A stretch of 64,000 nt of DNA from Trichoplusia ni (Eukaryota > Arthropoda > Insecta > Lepidoptera > Noctuidae), in the NCBI RefSeq assembly GCF_003590095.1, contig NC_039478.1, forward strand, positions 10,416,001-10,480,000, read 5' to 3'. Made by a program: the position numbers and the translations under genes. Below, in pieces: positions 34,421 through 46,609 of this stretch (positions are counted from its first letter, which is position 1; every line of letters begins with the position of its first letter). The notes under the pieces are model-generated. The model was given only the letters and a program-made list of their open reading frames with translations, ran no database searches and was not told the DNA's origin.

Positions 34421-35429
34421 ATAAAATTGTGATGAAAAGCCTACAGGCCTACGTCGTAAATGCAGTTCTTAAAATACGTTCATTGAATTACCCCTCAAAG
34501 CGTATTAAACATACAAGCCATAGCAAAAGAGTTATTCCCACATTTATACGAATTCCCAATTTACGTAGTCAAGTTTCCTCCAACTTGATAAAGCTAAGCG
34601 CTTTAAAATATTACTTTAATAAAAGTGTTAGTACCTAAAGTCTAGCCTAAAATACGGCTAGATCTAAACCATATTTTAGACTGGAGCTGTTTAAGCGGCC
34701 TCATAAAACAGAAGTTGCATCGATAGTGTGAAGGCAAATTGAAAATTTTGTTGAAACGATGTAAACTTTATATTGTGTCGTGCTCTAAGTAAAATATAAA
34801 GCATTCCTCGAAGCGTTTTTAAATTTTCTGGACATTGATGTTCATTTATTCTGGTGAATAAATATAGTATACTGTGAGTAAGATATGGGGGGTTTTTTGG
34901 GCCATAATTATTCTGTGTACTTTTATTTTGATTTAGAAAAATAGGCTTCTTTAAAATTACTTTAAATTTTGTTATTGATTACATCAAAAATGCATTAATA
35001 TAAAATTTCTTCTGAGCTCTTTCTATTAGAAGCCAAAAGCCCAGAGACCTCAAAATTCTTATGGATTTTGTCGGTCTGTCTCAAATGGAATTGAATTTTG
35101 GAATCGCGCACCTAAAGTCTCCAGTTTCTTAAGGGTATACCTATTACTGGTATTTGGTGCCAACTAGAAAAAAAATGATGTTGCCTTTCAGAAACATATT
35201 TTCAGTCTAAACTTAGAAAAACCCCATATTTCTAAAAATACCATAAAACATACCGACCTAAATACATAACAGTCTAGATAAAAATTGAAATTTAAACGCT
35301 TTGAAAAAGGGTCAGACAACTTTTCATATGTCAACACTGACATCTGTGTTAGTATGAAAAGTAAATTTCATCGCTTGTACTATACAAATGTATGCAGAAG
35401 TTTCACTTTGAACGAGTGTGATTTTTTGA

Positions 35430-35560
35430 GGTTATGTAGCCAAAGGGTGAAAACGGAATCGTATTATTGAGGCAAAAGTGTTGGTGCATCCGTCCGCCAT
35501 TGAGCTATACCTCATTCAAAAGTGTTAATTAGACAGTTAACATTTTCAAAAGCAATGTAT
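35430..35560 (+). repeat. GTCY-type dispersed repeat
   Basis: 'gtagccaaagggtgaaaacggaatcgtattattgagg', 'gcatccgtccgcc' and 'attagacagttaacattttca' follow the family order. Confidence 0.5.
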
Positions 35561-36419
35561 TTCTTCTGCCGCTAAAATAAATAAATAAAGATTGAGGCCT
35601 TTTCTTGATTCTCCTTTTTTACTATTTCTGCATCATTTTTCACAATATTTTTATTTTGTTACACTCCCAGCGTAAGTAATTGGTGGTTTTCGTTGTAGAT
35701 CCTGGCTTACAGGAGTTGCTATATCATTTATTTTATTTGCAGAATAAGCAATTTCATTTCATTCCATTATGGAAAGTAAATATACACGAAACAAGTGTTG
35801 GTTCTTTGATCCATGACACAGTGAACGAACCACGTGTTGGATCAAATACTGACCCTTGATATAGTAGACCTTCTGTTCCTCCATCCTAAATGTATCGCCC
35901 AAAGGCGTCTGTTGATTTTCGCGCCTAATTAAACGTTTTTGAGTTGCCAAAGTTTCACTTCTGGTTTTTAACACCTATATGGAGGGTTGTCAAATTGCCT
36001 AATCCGTTTACTGTACACAACTTTTTTGGCAACATGTAAATATGGCTAAATGTTTTTCGCCTTCGGGCAGAAGGATTTTGTTTCGGTTTATTTACTTACA
36101 GCACTTAAACGTTTTTAGCACACTTTAATGCTGTTTATAGGATAATAATATCTGTTTCTGTGTTCTATAAAAGTTGTTATCTTTAACTCTCTTTCATTTG
36201 CTTACTTACAGTTAACTTTCATGACTAACCTTGAGAAGGAACGTCGTTTTGGCCTTAAAGTTCGGACATTGTTTCAATGAATTTAAATTACATATTTGCT
36301 GTAAATTCTCCCATTAAATGACCATGGAAAATATAAACATGAAAATAATTGACCATGTATCCATATACCTGTTATAAATTAAACAAATCTCGTTCGAGGC
36401 AACCCTGGCAAAGAGCAAG
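35561..36419. other. No gene seen
   Basis: AT-rich. I find nothing to support the small frames present. Confidence 0.4.
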
Positions 36420-36429
36420 AGTAACAAAA

Positions 36430-36540
36430 AGATGTAATTTATTAAAGCGGCTTTATAATTAGTTAATTAATGCTTTCATTTGGATCAGCTAATAAAGCCG
36501 TGATTTATAACGCCCAGGAAAGAGGTTGCCACATGTTTTT
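36430..36540. promoter_or_regulatory. Clustered homeodomain-like sites with a dyad; possible enhancer
   Basis: Within about 75 bp there are TTTATTA, TTTATAATTAG, TTAATTAA, CTAATAAA and TTTATAA. An imperfect inverted repeat CGGCTTTATAATTAG / CTAATAAAGCCG is separated by about 28 nt (36,448-36,500). Such clusters occur in insect developmental enhancers, but AT-rich DNA makes single sites cheap. The dyad and the GC-containing edges (AAAGCGGC, CGCCCAGG) are the only reasons to single it out. Confidence 0.2.
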
Positions 36541-36582
36541 GTGATGATAAATAGCACGGTATACTTTAAAATTTATTTGTAG

Positions 36583-36780
36583 CTATCTGTTGCCCGCAGG
36601 TCTGCCCGTTTCAAATCGAAAATGATTCCACGAGAACATAAAATCGGAATAAAAACTACTCGATGTCTTAATCCTGATTATTAGCTATCTGGCACCTAGT
36701 TTCATCTCAATCCTTTCAGTGTTTTTTGCGTGAAAGAGGAATAATCATACACAATTATGCACTTTCGCGTTTATAATATT
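36583..36780 (+). repeat. R1-like dispersed repeat, diverged
   Basis: AGCTATCTGTTGCCCGCAGG opening, then CTACTCGATGTCTTAATCCT and TCTCAATCCTTTCAGTGTTT. This is the plan of an R1-type repeat with many changes. Confidence 0.45.
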
Positions 36781-36889
36781 AGTTGTATTTCCATGCTATG
36801 GATGCAAGTACAAGTTGAAAGTATCATGTGTTTTCACTACATTATTAACTTAAATCGTTTGCTCGTGGCTAAGCTACAACTGCACAAGT

Positions 36890-37055
36890 TGGTCGATCAG
36901 ACGTTACCGTAGATACTGTCGGATCGTGGGTGACCATCCATGTCATAACGAGTACCTACGAGTTTCGGAAGGATCGTAAAGTTATGGGTTTCTTATGGAT
37001 ACATCTTTGACAGTCGTTACGGGTAGCTAGAAGCAAGAAACGTTGCCACGTTTTA
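36890..37055 (-). repeat. Dispersed repeat C, reverse orientation
   Basis: 'atcgtgggtgaccatccatgtcataacgagtacctacgagtttcggaagg' and 'gacagtcgttacgggtagctagaagc' match the reverse of the family's 3' half. Confidence 0.6.
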
Positions 37056-38318
37056 TAAGCACTCATTTTTCTTGTTTGTTTGACGTTCCCGTTGAATTTT
37101 GTAACTTAATTTGAGGCAATTCCCGATAAACTAGCAGGCTGAAATTTTCAGGCGAGCTTCAAATCCGACGACAATGCAAATTACAAGTATCAAAAGGGCT
37201 GAACCGATTTTGATAAAGTTTGGATTCAGGGACTTTTAAAAACGTGGTTATTTCGATTTTTTTATCTATTAATTTACTCTATGAGAATAGAACCCTAAAA
37301 ACACTATTCCTATTGCGGAAACGAGACAACACACGATAATGTGTAGAGCAGCATCCCTCTTACACAATTACAAGTCTTCAAGAACTCCACTCAGTATAAA
37401 ATAAACTTCCCTGATTCATAATAAAAAAAAACAAACGTATAATGTCAGGCAAAAACCAGTAAACCTATGAATGTGAGAAAAAGCTTCTAGATTTATGAAC
37501 AAATGAATTTTCCTTCTTGTTAGACAGGGTAACATCTTAACACTTTCGCGCCATCGTGGTTATCAATGGCCCGGAATGAAATGTTCCCTCGTATATCATT
37601 GTAAGCGTATTTTTTTCTATAATTTTATTAGTTCTTTTCCTTGAGGTTGAGATTATATTTTCTTGCTTTCTGGAGGTTGGTTTGCAAGTCTTTGTGATGT
37701 TAAACTTTGTGATGATATTCGATTTTTGATTTTAATTTAAGACCTGTTGTATGAACTGAATGATTTTGTAAATTAGTAACCACGTCTTGAAAAGAGTTTT
37801 AGCATGAATGTTATTAAAAATATGCTATTGAAACTATTATTGAAGAAGGCAGTTTGAAACATATTCATTGTTTATCATTTTAATTAGTAAAATTTATTTT
37901 ATTTTTCTAATAATTTACACAACAAACATGCCTATTATTTTACGTGATCGAAATGTATATCTATAGTTATGGTTGCCAAAAAACCTTAGCCAAAATAGTG
38001 AACCTTATACCCGAGATATTTCAATATATGTATGTTTGCACCAGAACAAGTCTGTTTCATCACCTACACAGCCTACCAATCCAATTATTTACAGTTGTCA
38101 CTTCTATAAATAGACTCAAACAAAGGCAAACAAAAAATACAACAAGTTTAATAAACATTTCAGTTATTGTTCGGCTAGTGACCTCAAATGTTCCGAAGCA
38201 AAAACCTGCCTACGTTAAGGGTGGTACACATACACACAGATTTTTTATTTATATTATTTTTCTGCTGCATTTTTCTAAAGACTGAGCTTGATTTAAAAAT
38301 GTACTTAACAATGACCAT
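37056..38318. other. No gene seen
   Basis: A 113-codon plus frame (37,944-38,285) has no motif I recognise and runs into a family B element in an overlapping frame. Treated as chance. Confidence 0.4.
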
Positions 38319-38430
38319 AGTGGTTTCTCAGTCTGCCCGTGACCATTACTTGCAAAGGTGTCGAAACGTCGAGAACGAAAATCTAAAATTAAACCGCGAT
38401 AAAATGCGTAAAAGTATTTATTTCAAAGGA
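38319..38430 (+). mobile_element. Family B element, internally deleted or truncated
   Basis: A short inverted piece of the tail (ATAGTGGTTTCTCAG) is followed directly by the centre (TCTGCCCGTGACCATTACTT), CGAAACGTCGAGAAC, and the sense arm CTAAAATTAAACCGCGATAA. It supports a family plan in which the 5' end mirrors the 3' tail. Confidence 0.5.
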
Positions 38431-40054
38431 TTTTGAGGTATGAAAAATAATAATTATAATGTGTGAACAAAACAAGACTCTAACCTAAGATTACTTTTAA
38501 TTTTGAAGGCACACCTGAGTTTCGTAGTATCTTAGTTGGTATGTACAATTTGACTTCGACCTGTATTTTGATGACGAGATTTGCACCGCAATTTTTCATT
38601 CGGAACAGCAAACAATAATTACAATTTTTGTTTTTTTTTTGTACAAATATGAACATTATTTTTGTTCCATATATTCCCTGATATGTGACCCTCCCCTTAC
38701 ATCACAAAAACAGTTCCGCGCCTCATTGTGCGGCAACACTAAAGCCTGTGTCGTGGAACTGACATTTTATTTCCCGTACTTGCTAAAAATGTTTTTTGGA
38801 GTTTGAACAACTATCTAGGAAGTTAGATAATGTCGTATCGACTAGTGCTGAATGTCTATTGTGTTCTGAATGTGTCGTTTGATGTTTGACTTTTCTGGAA
38901 TAGGCTATTTTGGGAGTATATTTTTTTTGGCTTGAGTGTTTCGTACGTTTTGCTGATTCCAGAAAAGGTTTTTGGTTAGATACTTAAGTGACTCCTTGGG
39001 TAATTTCGTATAGATGTTCTTTAATTTTAGTACAGTGTTATTTTTTGTATGCAAATGATAATATTCCAATCTTGCAATGATATATTTGTACCTGTAATCA
39101 ACATACAAAACAATTTTTCCTTATTTTTTAATCAGAGTAAGAGTCGCTTAAAAACTTTTTTTTTCAGAAATGAAGGAAATGTCACGTGACTTAGAAGTCG
39201 TTTCGTGACTTGAACAAATCGATCAACGTAAATGCTTGTGTGGAAAAACTACAGTGAACAAGGAGAATAATTAATATTTTGTTCTTAGGTACGGAATATT
39301 TGAAAAAAAATAAAAGTGGACAAGCAAAGCACAAAGCAAACTAATTAACATGATTCCTAAACGAAAAATAAGACAATATCGTTTTGAGAAAAAATCTGTA
39401 CTTTTATGAACCGATACCGAAATTACTTTTTACATAAATAAAAGAAAACTGAACCTAACTTGCAAATGAAGAAATGAATAGATTTGATACTATTAAGCAT
39501 CGAAACTCAAAAACACGACCCATCATCCCTATCGTTTGTCATAAAACGAAACGAGACAAAAAACAACATTCGATCCTCGTTTAAAAACAGAAGGCAAATG
39601 TTTGCAAATCAAATGCCAATATCGGCCGATCGATACAAGCGGCTTTAAGGAATTTGCATAATAGGATTTGTGAACGAAGAGTTACAAATATTTTGATGTA
39701 GTAACTTCATATTCAAATGACTTCTGATGCTCCTGGTTTTGCCTGAAAATATAAGCAATATTTTTGTTATAAACTCAGATAGGCGATTTTTTTTAATAAT
39801 ACTTTGACTAGGGACTAAGGGTACCTAGAGTTTGATCGAAAATTAATGTTCGCGGATAGTTTGTCGATGAATAAGCAATGACATGCATGATATGACAAGT
39901 CCGCTACATTTCTTGGTAAGCATGTTAGATCATTGTCCCGGCTGCAGAGAAAATCTCATTGCTATTACGTCATGAGATCACGAAAAGGAGTCGTAAAGGT
40001 CGGAAAGCTTAACGCTCGATATAGAAAACATTATTCTAAACAGTACAGTAATTT
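38431..40054. other. AT-rich stretch, no gene seen
   Basis: A short block near 39,610-39,670 (CCAATATCGGCCGATCGATAC, then ATTTGCATAA) stands out in composition, but nothing more can be said. Confidence 0.4.
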
Positions 40055-40300
40055 AACCCCCGAGTCAAACATTTAAGTCATATGCACAAAGAAATAAAGA
40101 TTCAAAATAAGCATTCGTGGATCGCACAAGTGCTTTTCTAACGTGGACTTAAACCCACGATACGTTGCGCTTATTGCTTTTATTGTATTGATCTTTGAAA
40201 AAGAAAAAGTGCATTTGTCAGCATACGTTGGGATCGAATCTGCACCTCACGCATACAAATCCATACATGAATCACTCAGCCCCCAAGTCATTTAAGTCAT
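40055..40300 (-). repeat. tRNA-derived SINE remains, reverse, probably two pieces
   Basis: The first piece has 'caaacatttaagtcatatgcacaaag', 'aagcattcgtggatcgcacaag' and 'gtggacttaaacccacgatacgttgcgc'. The second has 'catacgttgggatcgaatctgcacctcacgc' and 'catgaatcactcagccc'. Both are the SINE read backwards. Confidence 0.45.
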
Positions 40301-43009
40301 ACCAAACCGTGCGGGAGAAAAACTATAACATTCTTAAATCATTAAAAATTCGCTTCACGAAAATAATGATACTTTAATAGCTGTTTCTGAATTATTACCT
40401 GAACGCTCTCAAAGATAAATGTTTATATAAATTAGCTCTACATTTCTCCTCAATGGTATAGTTTGTTCTGCTCTAGTCTTAATAGGCTTTACATAATTTA
40501 GTCCTAGACATTATAATAGCCCACGTTTTGTCTATTTTGGACTTTACCTGCCTCAGGATCAATGGAAGGTCTATTTACCTTTTTAATATGACCCTCAATC
40601 TAAAGTTGTTTAGGTAGGGTTAATGAGCTGTTTTCTATAATTGAGATACGTTGAGTGTAATTGCAAATTCGAGTCCTCTTTGAGATATTTTTTATTACAC
40701 AGAGGAGGTTTTTTTAATATCATCGCCGATTGATATTTTTTGTTTATTCTAATAACATTAAACACAAACTTTCCCAATATTATTAAAGACAAGATTTCGT
40801 CTTTATTAGGAACAACACATGCATGAGAAATAATGCAGTTTTTAGTTCGATTTTTTTAGTACCTCAAGAATTAAAACCACTAAGCGCCTTCACACTAAAC
40901 CCGAAGAAACACAAAGCCCCCCAACTTTTTCAAGTTATCAATTTCTCTTTACTCTTGGGACCCAAGATACGGGGCCTGAACCAATCTAAAGATGAAGTAT
41001 AGCTGGAAGGGTCAATGATTGATCGTGGGCCCCACTATCGGGACCTCCTGAGATTTATGAGGTCCTAGACCAGAATAATTACACGCTTCATCTCTTGACC
41101 TGGAAAATAGGAAGCCAAATTATTGGGGTCGCATTTATTATGAGCAAAATTAATTGTTTTTGGTCTCACAGAATGAATTATTTGGGAGCCTTTGAAACAT
41201 AATCTAATTTTGTATTTCTCTAACTGGTTTGATGTTTTAAATGATTTTGTTAATTTACTTTGAGAATCGACGAGCGAGGTTGTGTTTATAAATAAATGGA
41301 ATAATTAAGGATTGAAAGATTTGTGTGAGTTTAGAAATATGTAAGTTCATTTTATTTTGTAAAAAAGAGTTATGTTGATATTATTTTTATGTAATATTTT
41401 CTAGTATGTGATTGATTAAAAAAATAAAGTTTAATAGATTATTCCTCGCTGGAAAAATAATATACAAGAGCATATTTTTTTACCCGCTTATTATCCTATT
41501 GGACTTTCCCCCACTATGGCAAAGACGCAAAACTTCAACGTCTTACTTATGGCTCTTATAGCTGTTCAGCCTTCGTATATAAAAATTAAAAACACTGGCA
41601 CTATCGATAAGCAACCCTTATTTATCATACTACAATCACTACTATTTTACTTAAAGCAAATCTTATTTGGAAATGGGCGATTTGAGACTATAAATGGAAT
41701 GATTATAAAAATTTTAGACTCCAATGAAGGGACGCTCTACTTTTCATCAGGCAAGGAGTAAGCAGTAAGGTTTTTCCTGACTGAACTTGTCAAATGACAT
41801 TTTCTATACCAAATCCGCTCCGTTTACTCAAATATATCCGGCTGAGTCGTTGATAGTAGCAATAATAGAAAGAATACATAGAGTCCTTGATTACGAATCG
41901 TAAATTCCGATTTAACCCTCTCAAAGACACTTTTTCGTTTTCAAATCGTATAGCCATCGAAACCAGATTTTGCAAAGCCAATTTTATCCGCCTCCGTACA
42001 TATTTGCTGACAATTTCAGACGTTTATTTGCCGTTGTTTTGGACCTTGACGGTCTAATGGGACCTCTATGTAAAGTTTAGGGATTTTCGTCGAATTTTTT
42101 TATTTGGAAAATGGAAGTTGAAATATTTGTTTTTGTTACTGATTTTGATATTGAAAATTGAATGTAAAGTTTGTTTAGGCTGTATAGTCCTTTTAGGTAA
42201 AGTTGGGCCTAGTTTATAATTTATTAATGAAAACCTAGTTCAGCCCTTAGCTCCTACTCTAGTTATAAATCTGTTTATTTGAATAGTTTATTCTGAATAG
42301 TTTATTCCAGGAGGTACTTCTAACAACTAGACACTTCGACTAATATTTATAAAAACAGTATTGTAAAAAAAGACAGCTCTACAAAATGCACGTATATGTT
42401 ACCAATAATCTAATGATGGGAAAAGACTGCTCGAAAACCGCAAAGAGGTTACAAAAAGAGGCTTGCGTGACTGACTAGGTTATTTAGGTCATCCTGTAAC
42501 CACAGAAACGACAGGTCTAGATTTAAAGGAAGAAAGGGTCATATTAAAGGAAATACTAGAAGACACTGGATTTGATTAGGCCTAGATAAAGTTTTTTCCG
42601 CCTAGGCTCCATACTCTAAAAATGTTACCTAGTACCCCGAAAGCAGTTGAGGAACATTTGCAATAAAGCATACCACAAACATTATAATAAAAAATAACAG
42701 AAATTTAATTATTGTGTCGACATTTGAATAGAAGGAGAAAACATGAAGTATCGTAAGGAAAATTTAACAAGCTGTGCAAATACAAGGGTTTCCTTTAACA
42801 ATTTTGGTTAAAAGGTTAAATAAATATTGTCGCTTTTGAATCTTTACACAGAATTTGATTTTAAAAATGTGTCATTAAATCTTTTTTGGTGAGGTCAAAG
42901 CTTAAATAATGTACACAATTGAAGTATTATTTTTTGAGTATTTTGTTTTTCAAATTGAATGCCAAAATTGAATGTCATTACTAAAATAAGTCGCAAGCTT
43001 TCGTTTATT
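40301..43009. other. 2.7-kb AT-rich stretch, no gene seen
   Basis: No coding frame, RNA gene or repeat that I can support. Confidence 0.4.
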
Positions 43010-43135
43010 TATACTAATATAAAAGTTACTCTGTCAGTATGTCTTTCAGGCTCTGTCTATCGGAACCGCTAAACCGATTGTGATGCGATTTTAGTAATGA
43101 CGATGGATTGCACTAAGACAACCTAAACGCAGGTG
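43010..43135 (+). repeat. Dispersed repeat fragment
   Basis: TTATACTAATATAAAAGTTAC, 'ctgtctatcggaaccgctaaaccgattgtgatgcgat' and 'gacgatggattgc' form a noncoding block of the type often found around moth repeats ('aaccgatt' block). Its edges are uncertain. Confidence 0.4.
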
Positions 43136-43159
43136 AAACTGCGGATTAAAGCTACCTAT

Positions 43160-43385
43160 AATGACACCTGACACTTCTCGTGACCCAAAGGCTGGCTTTT
43201 ACCTCGCTCAGAGGATTAGCATTGCCATTAAATGTGGCAATTCTGCCAGCCTTTTGGGCAGATTTTTTTGATTTTTTGATGCATTGATTTATTTATTGTT
43301 TATGGTTTTTTTTTGTATATAGCAAATGATTGTACTGTAAATATTTAACTCTGTAAAATTGTAAATAAAAATATAGTTTAAGAAA
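43160..43385 (+). pseudogene. Non-LTR retrotransposon (LINE), last codons and 3' UTR
   Basis: The plus frame reads SRDPKAGFYLAQRISIAIKC and continues GNSASLLGRFF to a stop at about 43,270. The pattern 'Y.AQRIS.AI..GNSAS.LG' near a stop is the C-terminus of a common lepidopteran LINE polyprotein. About 110 bp of AT-rich 3' UTR follow, ending AATAAAAATATAG. Only the end is present, so the copy is 5'-truncated and dead. I do not assign the clade. Confidence 0.6.
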
Positions 43386-43819
43386 AAAACAACACCTACG
43401 TCCACAAACTCCACAAATATTTTACCATCTCACGTAATTATGAACTAAGCAAGTAAACAAGCTATGATAAAGACATTATCAAGTTTCAAATGTACACAAC
43501 CAACCTCCTTTTTGCCTCATTCCTTTGTATAAACTAACTACAGTTTAGTTTTGGTATTCAAACATATGACCTCCGCGGTCGGGACCCAAGTTTTTGTGAT
43601 ATACGAGTACCTTAGTTTATGTTAACTTCATCTTCATTGTTCAGTTTAATGTTTTTGTAGACGTCTGAAATACTTTATAGATTAAACTTTGACTGTTCAT
43701 TTGCAAAGCGAAAATGCTTAATATTGTTTTTACAACAGAAACCTACAGCCAACTTGAAAACTACTAATCCAATTTTGATGAAATTTTTTAACCAAATGAG
43801 CTGATATTTGGTCCTGTAA

Positions 43820-43935
43820 AAAGGCAGGTTAATTAAAAAAAAATCAACAGAATCGGGCTTACCGGTCCAAAGTTCTGAGGAAACAAACAAAAAATACAGA
43901 AGAATTGAGAACCTACCCTTAAATCTTTTGGAATC
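43820..43935. repeat. Dispersed repeat fragment, same type as 55,290
   Basis: 'ggtccaaagttctgaggaaacaaac', 'atacagaagaattgagaacctaccc' and 'ttttggaatcagttgat' parallel 'gaagttctggggtaacgac', 'ataccgacaaattgagaacatcctc' and 'ttcaagtcggttaaa' at 55,390-55,450. Confidence 0.45.
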
Positions 43936-44244
43936 AGTTGATAAAATAATTTTGTCTATTACTATTTTAAAGGGAAAACACGTAAGCGTGTTAATATCTG
44001 CTCTCCTTTTAATAGCAGGATTTTTGCCATTTGCGAAACGTCTTTACATAGAGTTTAGAGCTCTGTCCTATTTCCACAATAGCAAGTCCTGCTTTAGAAG
44101 CTACTAGTACAGGCTGAGATACCCATACGATGAATACATGAGCTTGGCAATAGACGCTGACCAGCCGTCGAGTATGATTCACCCAACTGTCGAAATTAAT
44201 ACAATTTGGTGTAGAATTATAATTGAATGGTAGTTAACACTTCG

Positions 44245-44400
44245 ATGCCGAAATTCTGCTAAGCCCACGATGACACAGGCAGACGATATCAAAAGGATGA
44301 TCAGGAATAGTATGGACGCAAAATACAAGAGACAGAGGCATAAACAAAGGGAGATCTATCCAGCAATGCGTTATTCAAGACTGATAAAACCCTAATAAAG
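44245..44400 (+). pseudogene. RTE-like LINE C-terminal fragment
   Basis: The plus frame KPTMTQADDIKRMIRNSMDA followed by KRQRHKQREIYPAMRYSR and a stop resembles the 'RP...WADDIKR..G..W...AQDR..W' end of RTE-like LINEs, with key Trp codons lost. Confidence 0.4.
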
Positions 44401-45674
44401 AATACGAAGGCTTTTAAGTGAGGAAAAGCTATTGCAGAATGTAGCTGGAACTAGTCTACCACTTAATCTCACACAGTCACCCATTTACCTCATACAAACG
44501 ATACTATATGGCAATAGTTTTGTCAAATAATAATCAACAAGTTTCGTAAACAAAGTAATTAGACCTTTTCTCTAGGTTCCCTTGTTTCTTAGTTTGTCTA
44601 CAATGATTTAACGTTATCATCTAACTACCTTGCACTATCAAAACAGAAAAACAGTCCAAAGAAAAACATAAAAAGCTTTCTCAGAACATAAATCACAGAG
44701 CAAATTTTTGGTCCTTCCATCCGCAGTTACAAGTTCACACAATGTAACCCGACTCCCATAAACTCGACGCCAAAGACAGATAACGGAGTTTAATGAAACA
44801 CAAAGCCTCCGCCGCTTTCCAATCAATCGGCAACTGTTGATAGATTAGAAGGTCGTGAACTAGAACACGAAACAGAATCTAACGATCCAAAACGTGAACA
44901 AACAAGTTGAAACATCGTTAACACTGCACACATCGTACACACAGTTTTACGATTTGTGTGGAGATGATGTGATAATTAAATGAATTGCGAGATTAGTGAT
45001 TTGAATACCATTTTTGTTTGATATTTAAATGATGGTTATTTATAGGTAAATAAAGGTAGAAGTTGCCGAAGAATAAAAAAAATGATATTTGTTCTGCTGA
45101 AAAGTTGGATAATTCAGTGATATCGTAAAATAGTAATTTAATTTGAATAACCTCAATTTTAAAAGCAAACATTAAAATGCATTTTTGTACCTGTTGTGGT
45201 CGCGTAGTGTTTCATTGAACACATATTTTATTAGAGGTGGTGCTAGAAAGAAAAACAGGCAAGTAATTTTCCAAAATTGACAACTTCTCTGAATCCATAT
45301 TTAAGGACTTCTAATGAAACATTAAGGTATCATGGTGAATGCTTGTTCTTTCAATGTTTAACATTCTCCAAAAGAAAAAAGAACCAACAAATTAACCTTC
45401 CAACCACAATTAAGGACAATCCCATACAATATCCGCTATCCACTAATAAGAACTCTTGCAATAATCATCCACTTCGTACAAAAGGACCAAGTCACGTATA
45501 TGTTTCCCCATGGGGGTGAACGTGATGCAAAGAGGATTTACGCACACCTGGCCGCGTCACAAACCCGGGCTTTGCCACGTGATCTTTTGAGACGAGAATC
45601 TCTATATTTAGAACGTCGCTTTGTATTTGTGCTCGAGAAACTGAAGATAAATTAGGTAAAAAATTGAATAGTAA
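44401..45674. other. No gene seen
   Basis: AT-rich DNA left of the LTR element, with no supportable gene. Confidence 0.4.
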
Positions 45675-45679
45675 ATTAG
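45675..45679. repeat. ATTAG target-site duplication, left
   Basis: The five bases directly outside the left LTR are repeated at 51,877-51,881. Five bp fits BEL/Pao integrases. Confidence 0.9.
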
Positions 45680-46609
45680 TGTAGCCAGCGAGTGGACTGT
45701 ATTTGTTGGGTTGGTCCGTTGGGTTCGGACCGAGCACTGGCGGGATACAAAGAAGCAGGGGTTCAACGCAGTAAAAGAAATTGTGCAGTACTTACATAGT
45801 TCTTTATTGTCCCCAGTATTTCTAGGCTTCCTAGTCTTCCTAGTCTTCCAAGGTTCCTTTCCGGATGCTCACTGGATGTGGAATGCCTAACCGCCGGGAG
45901 GGCCCTCTATTTATAGTGACTGCCGACCAATCACGGGGGCGCGTATTTGGCGCCAGCCAATCATGGCGTGCCGTGTTCCCGCGCTGGCCGGCAAGAAACC
46001 CTTCCAGAGGCTTATCCCGGCAGTTAGGCGTCCCTTACAAATGTTCTAGACCTTTTTACCCTATTTAACCCTATCCTTATACCTTTATTTACATAAAATA
46101 ATGTCTTAAAATAAAGATAATTGCAAAAACCCGCACCTTAATCATGACAACAACATGGTGCTGCCCCCTGTGACAGAATCGGTAACTAAAAAGTGAATTT
46201 TATGTAGGTACTTTTAAAACTAATCTACGTGCGTCGCCACCTACCGAGAGTTAGTTACAACAAATTCTAAATAATTGCGGGTACTTATGAAACAATTCCT
46301 ATCAATAATTGTTTCTACATAAAACCTTTTTCTAGGTTTTTCAGGGTTAAATAGTATATGGACAACACTTAGGTAACTAAATCTTAGTTCTTAACCATAG
46401 TCTAAGTCCCTAGCACACATCATATAGTCCTAAACATTTGCAAACAAACCTTAACAACATAAACAATGTTTTCAATATATACCTACGTACACCTATAACT
46501 GATTGCAAACGTAAACAAACTCATTAACTTTAAGAAACTTGAAACGTTAATCAAACAAAAACTATAACATACTTAATTTAGGTGTACGTAGTTGTCATCG
46601 TCGCTAACA
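45680..46609 (-). repeat. 3' LTR (left copy, 930 bp)
   Basis: It aligns along its whole length with 50,944-51,876. The only difference I find is a 3-nt gap close to the outer end (TGTAGCC here, TGTTACAGCC in the other). On the element's strand it starts TGTTAGCGACGATG and ends GGCTACA. It holds a TATA box (45,907-45,916, CTATAAATAG on the minus strand) and AATAAA (45,803-45,808). Confidence 0.95.
45803..45808 (-). promoter_or_regulatory. Poly(A) signal AATAAA in the 3' LTR
   Basis: AATAAA on the minus strand, about 100 nt downstream of the LTR TATA box. It would end the retrotransposon transcript, and R should lie between the two. Confidence 0.5.

Noticed and set aside
45865..46068. 67-codon plus frame, repeated identically at 51,132-51,335
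   Set aside because: It is antisense within the two LTRs. Its duplication is simply LTR identity, not two genes.
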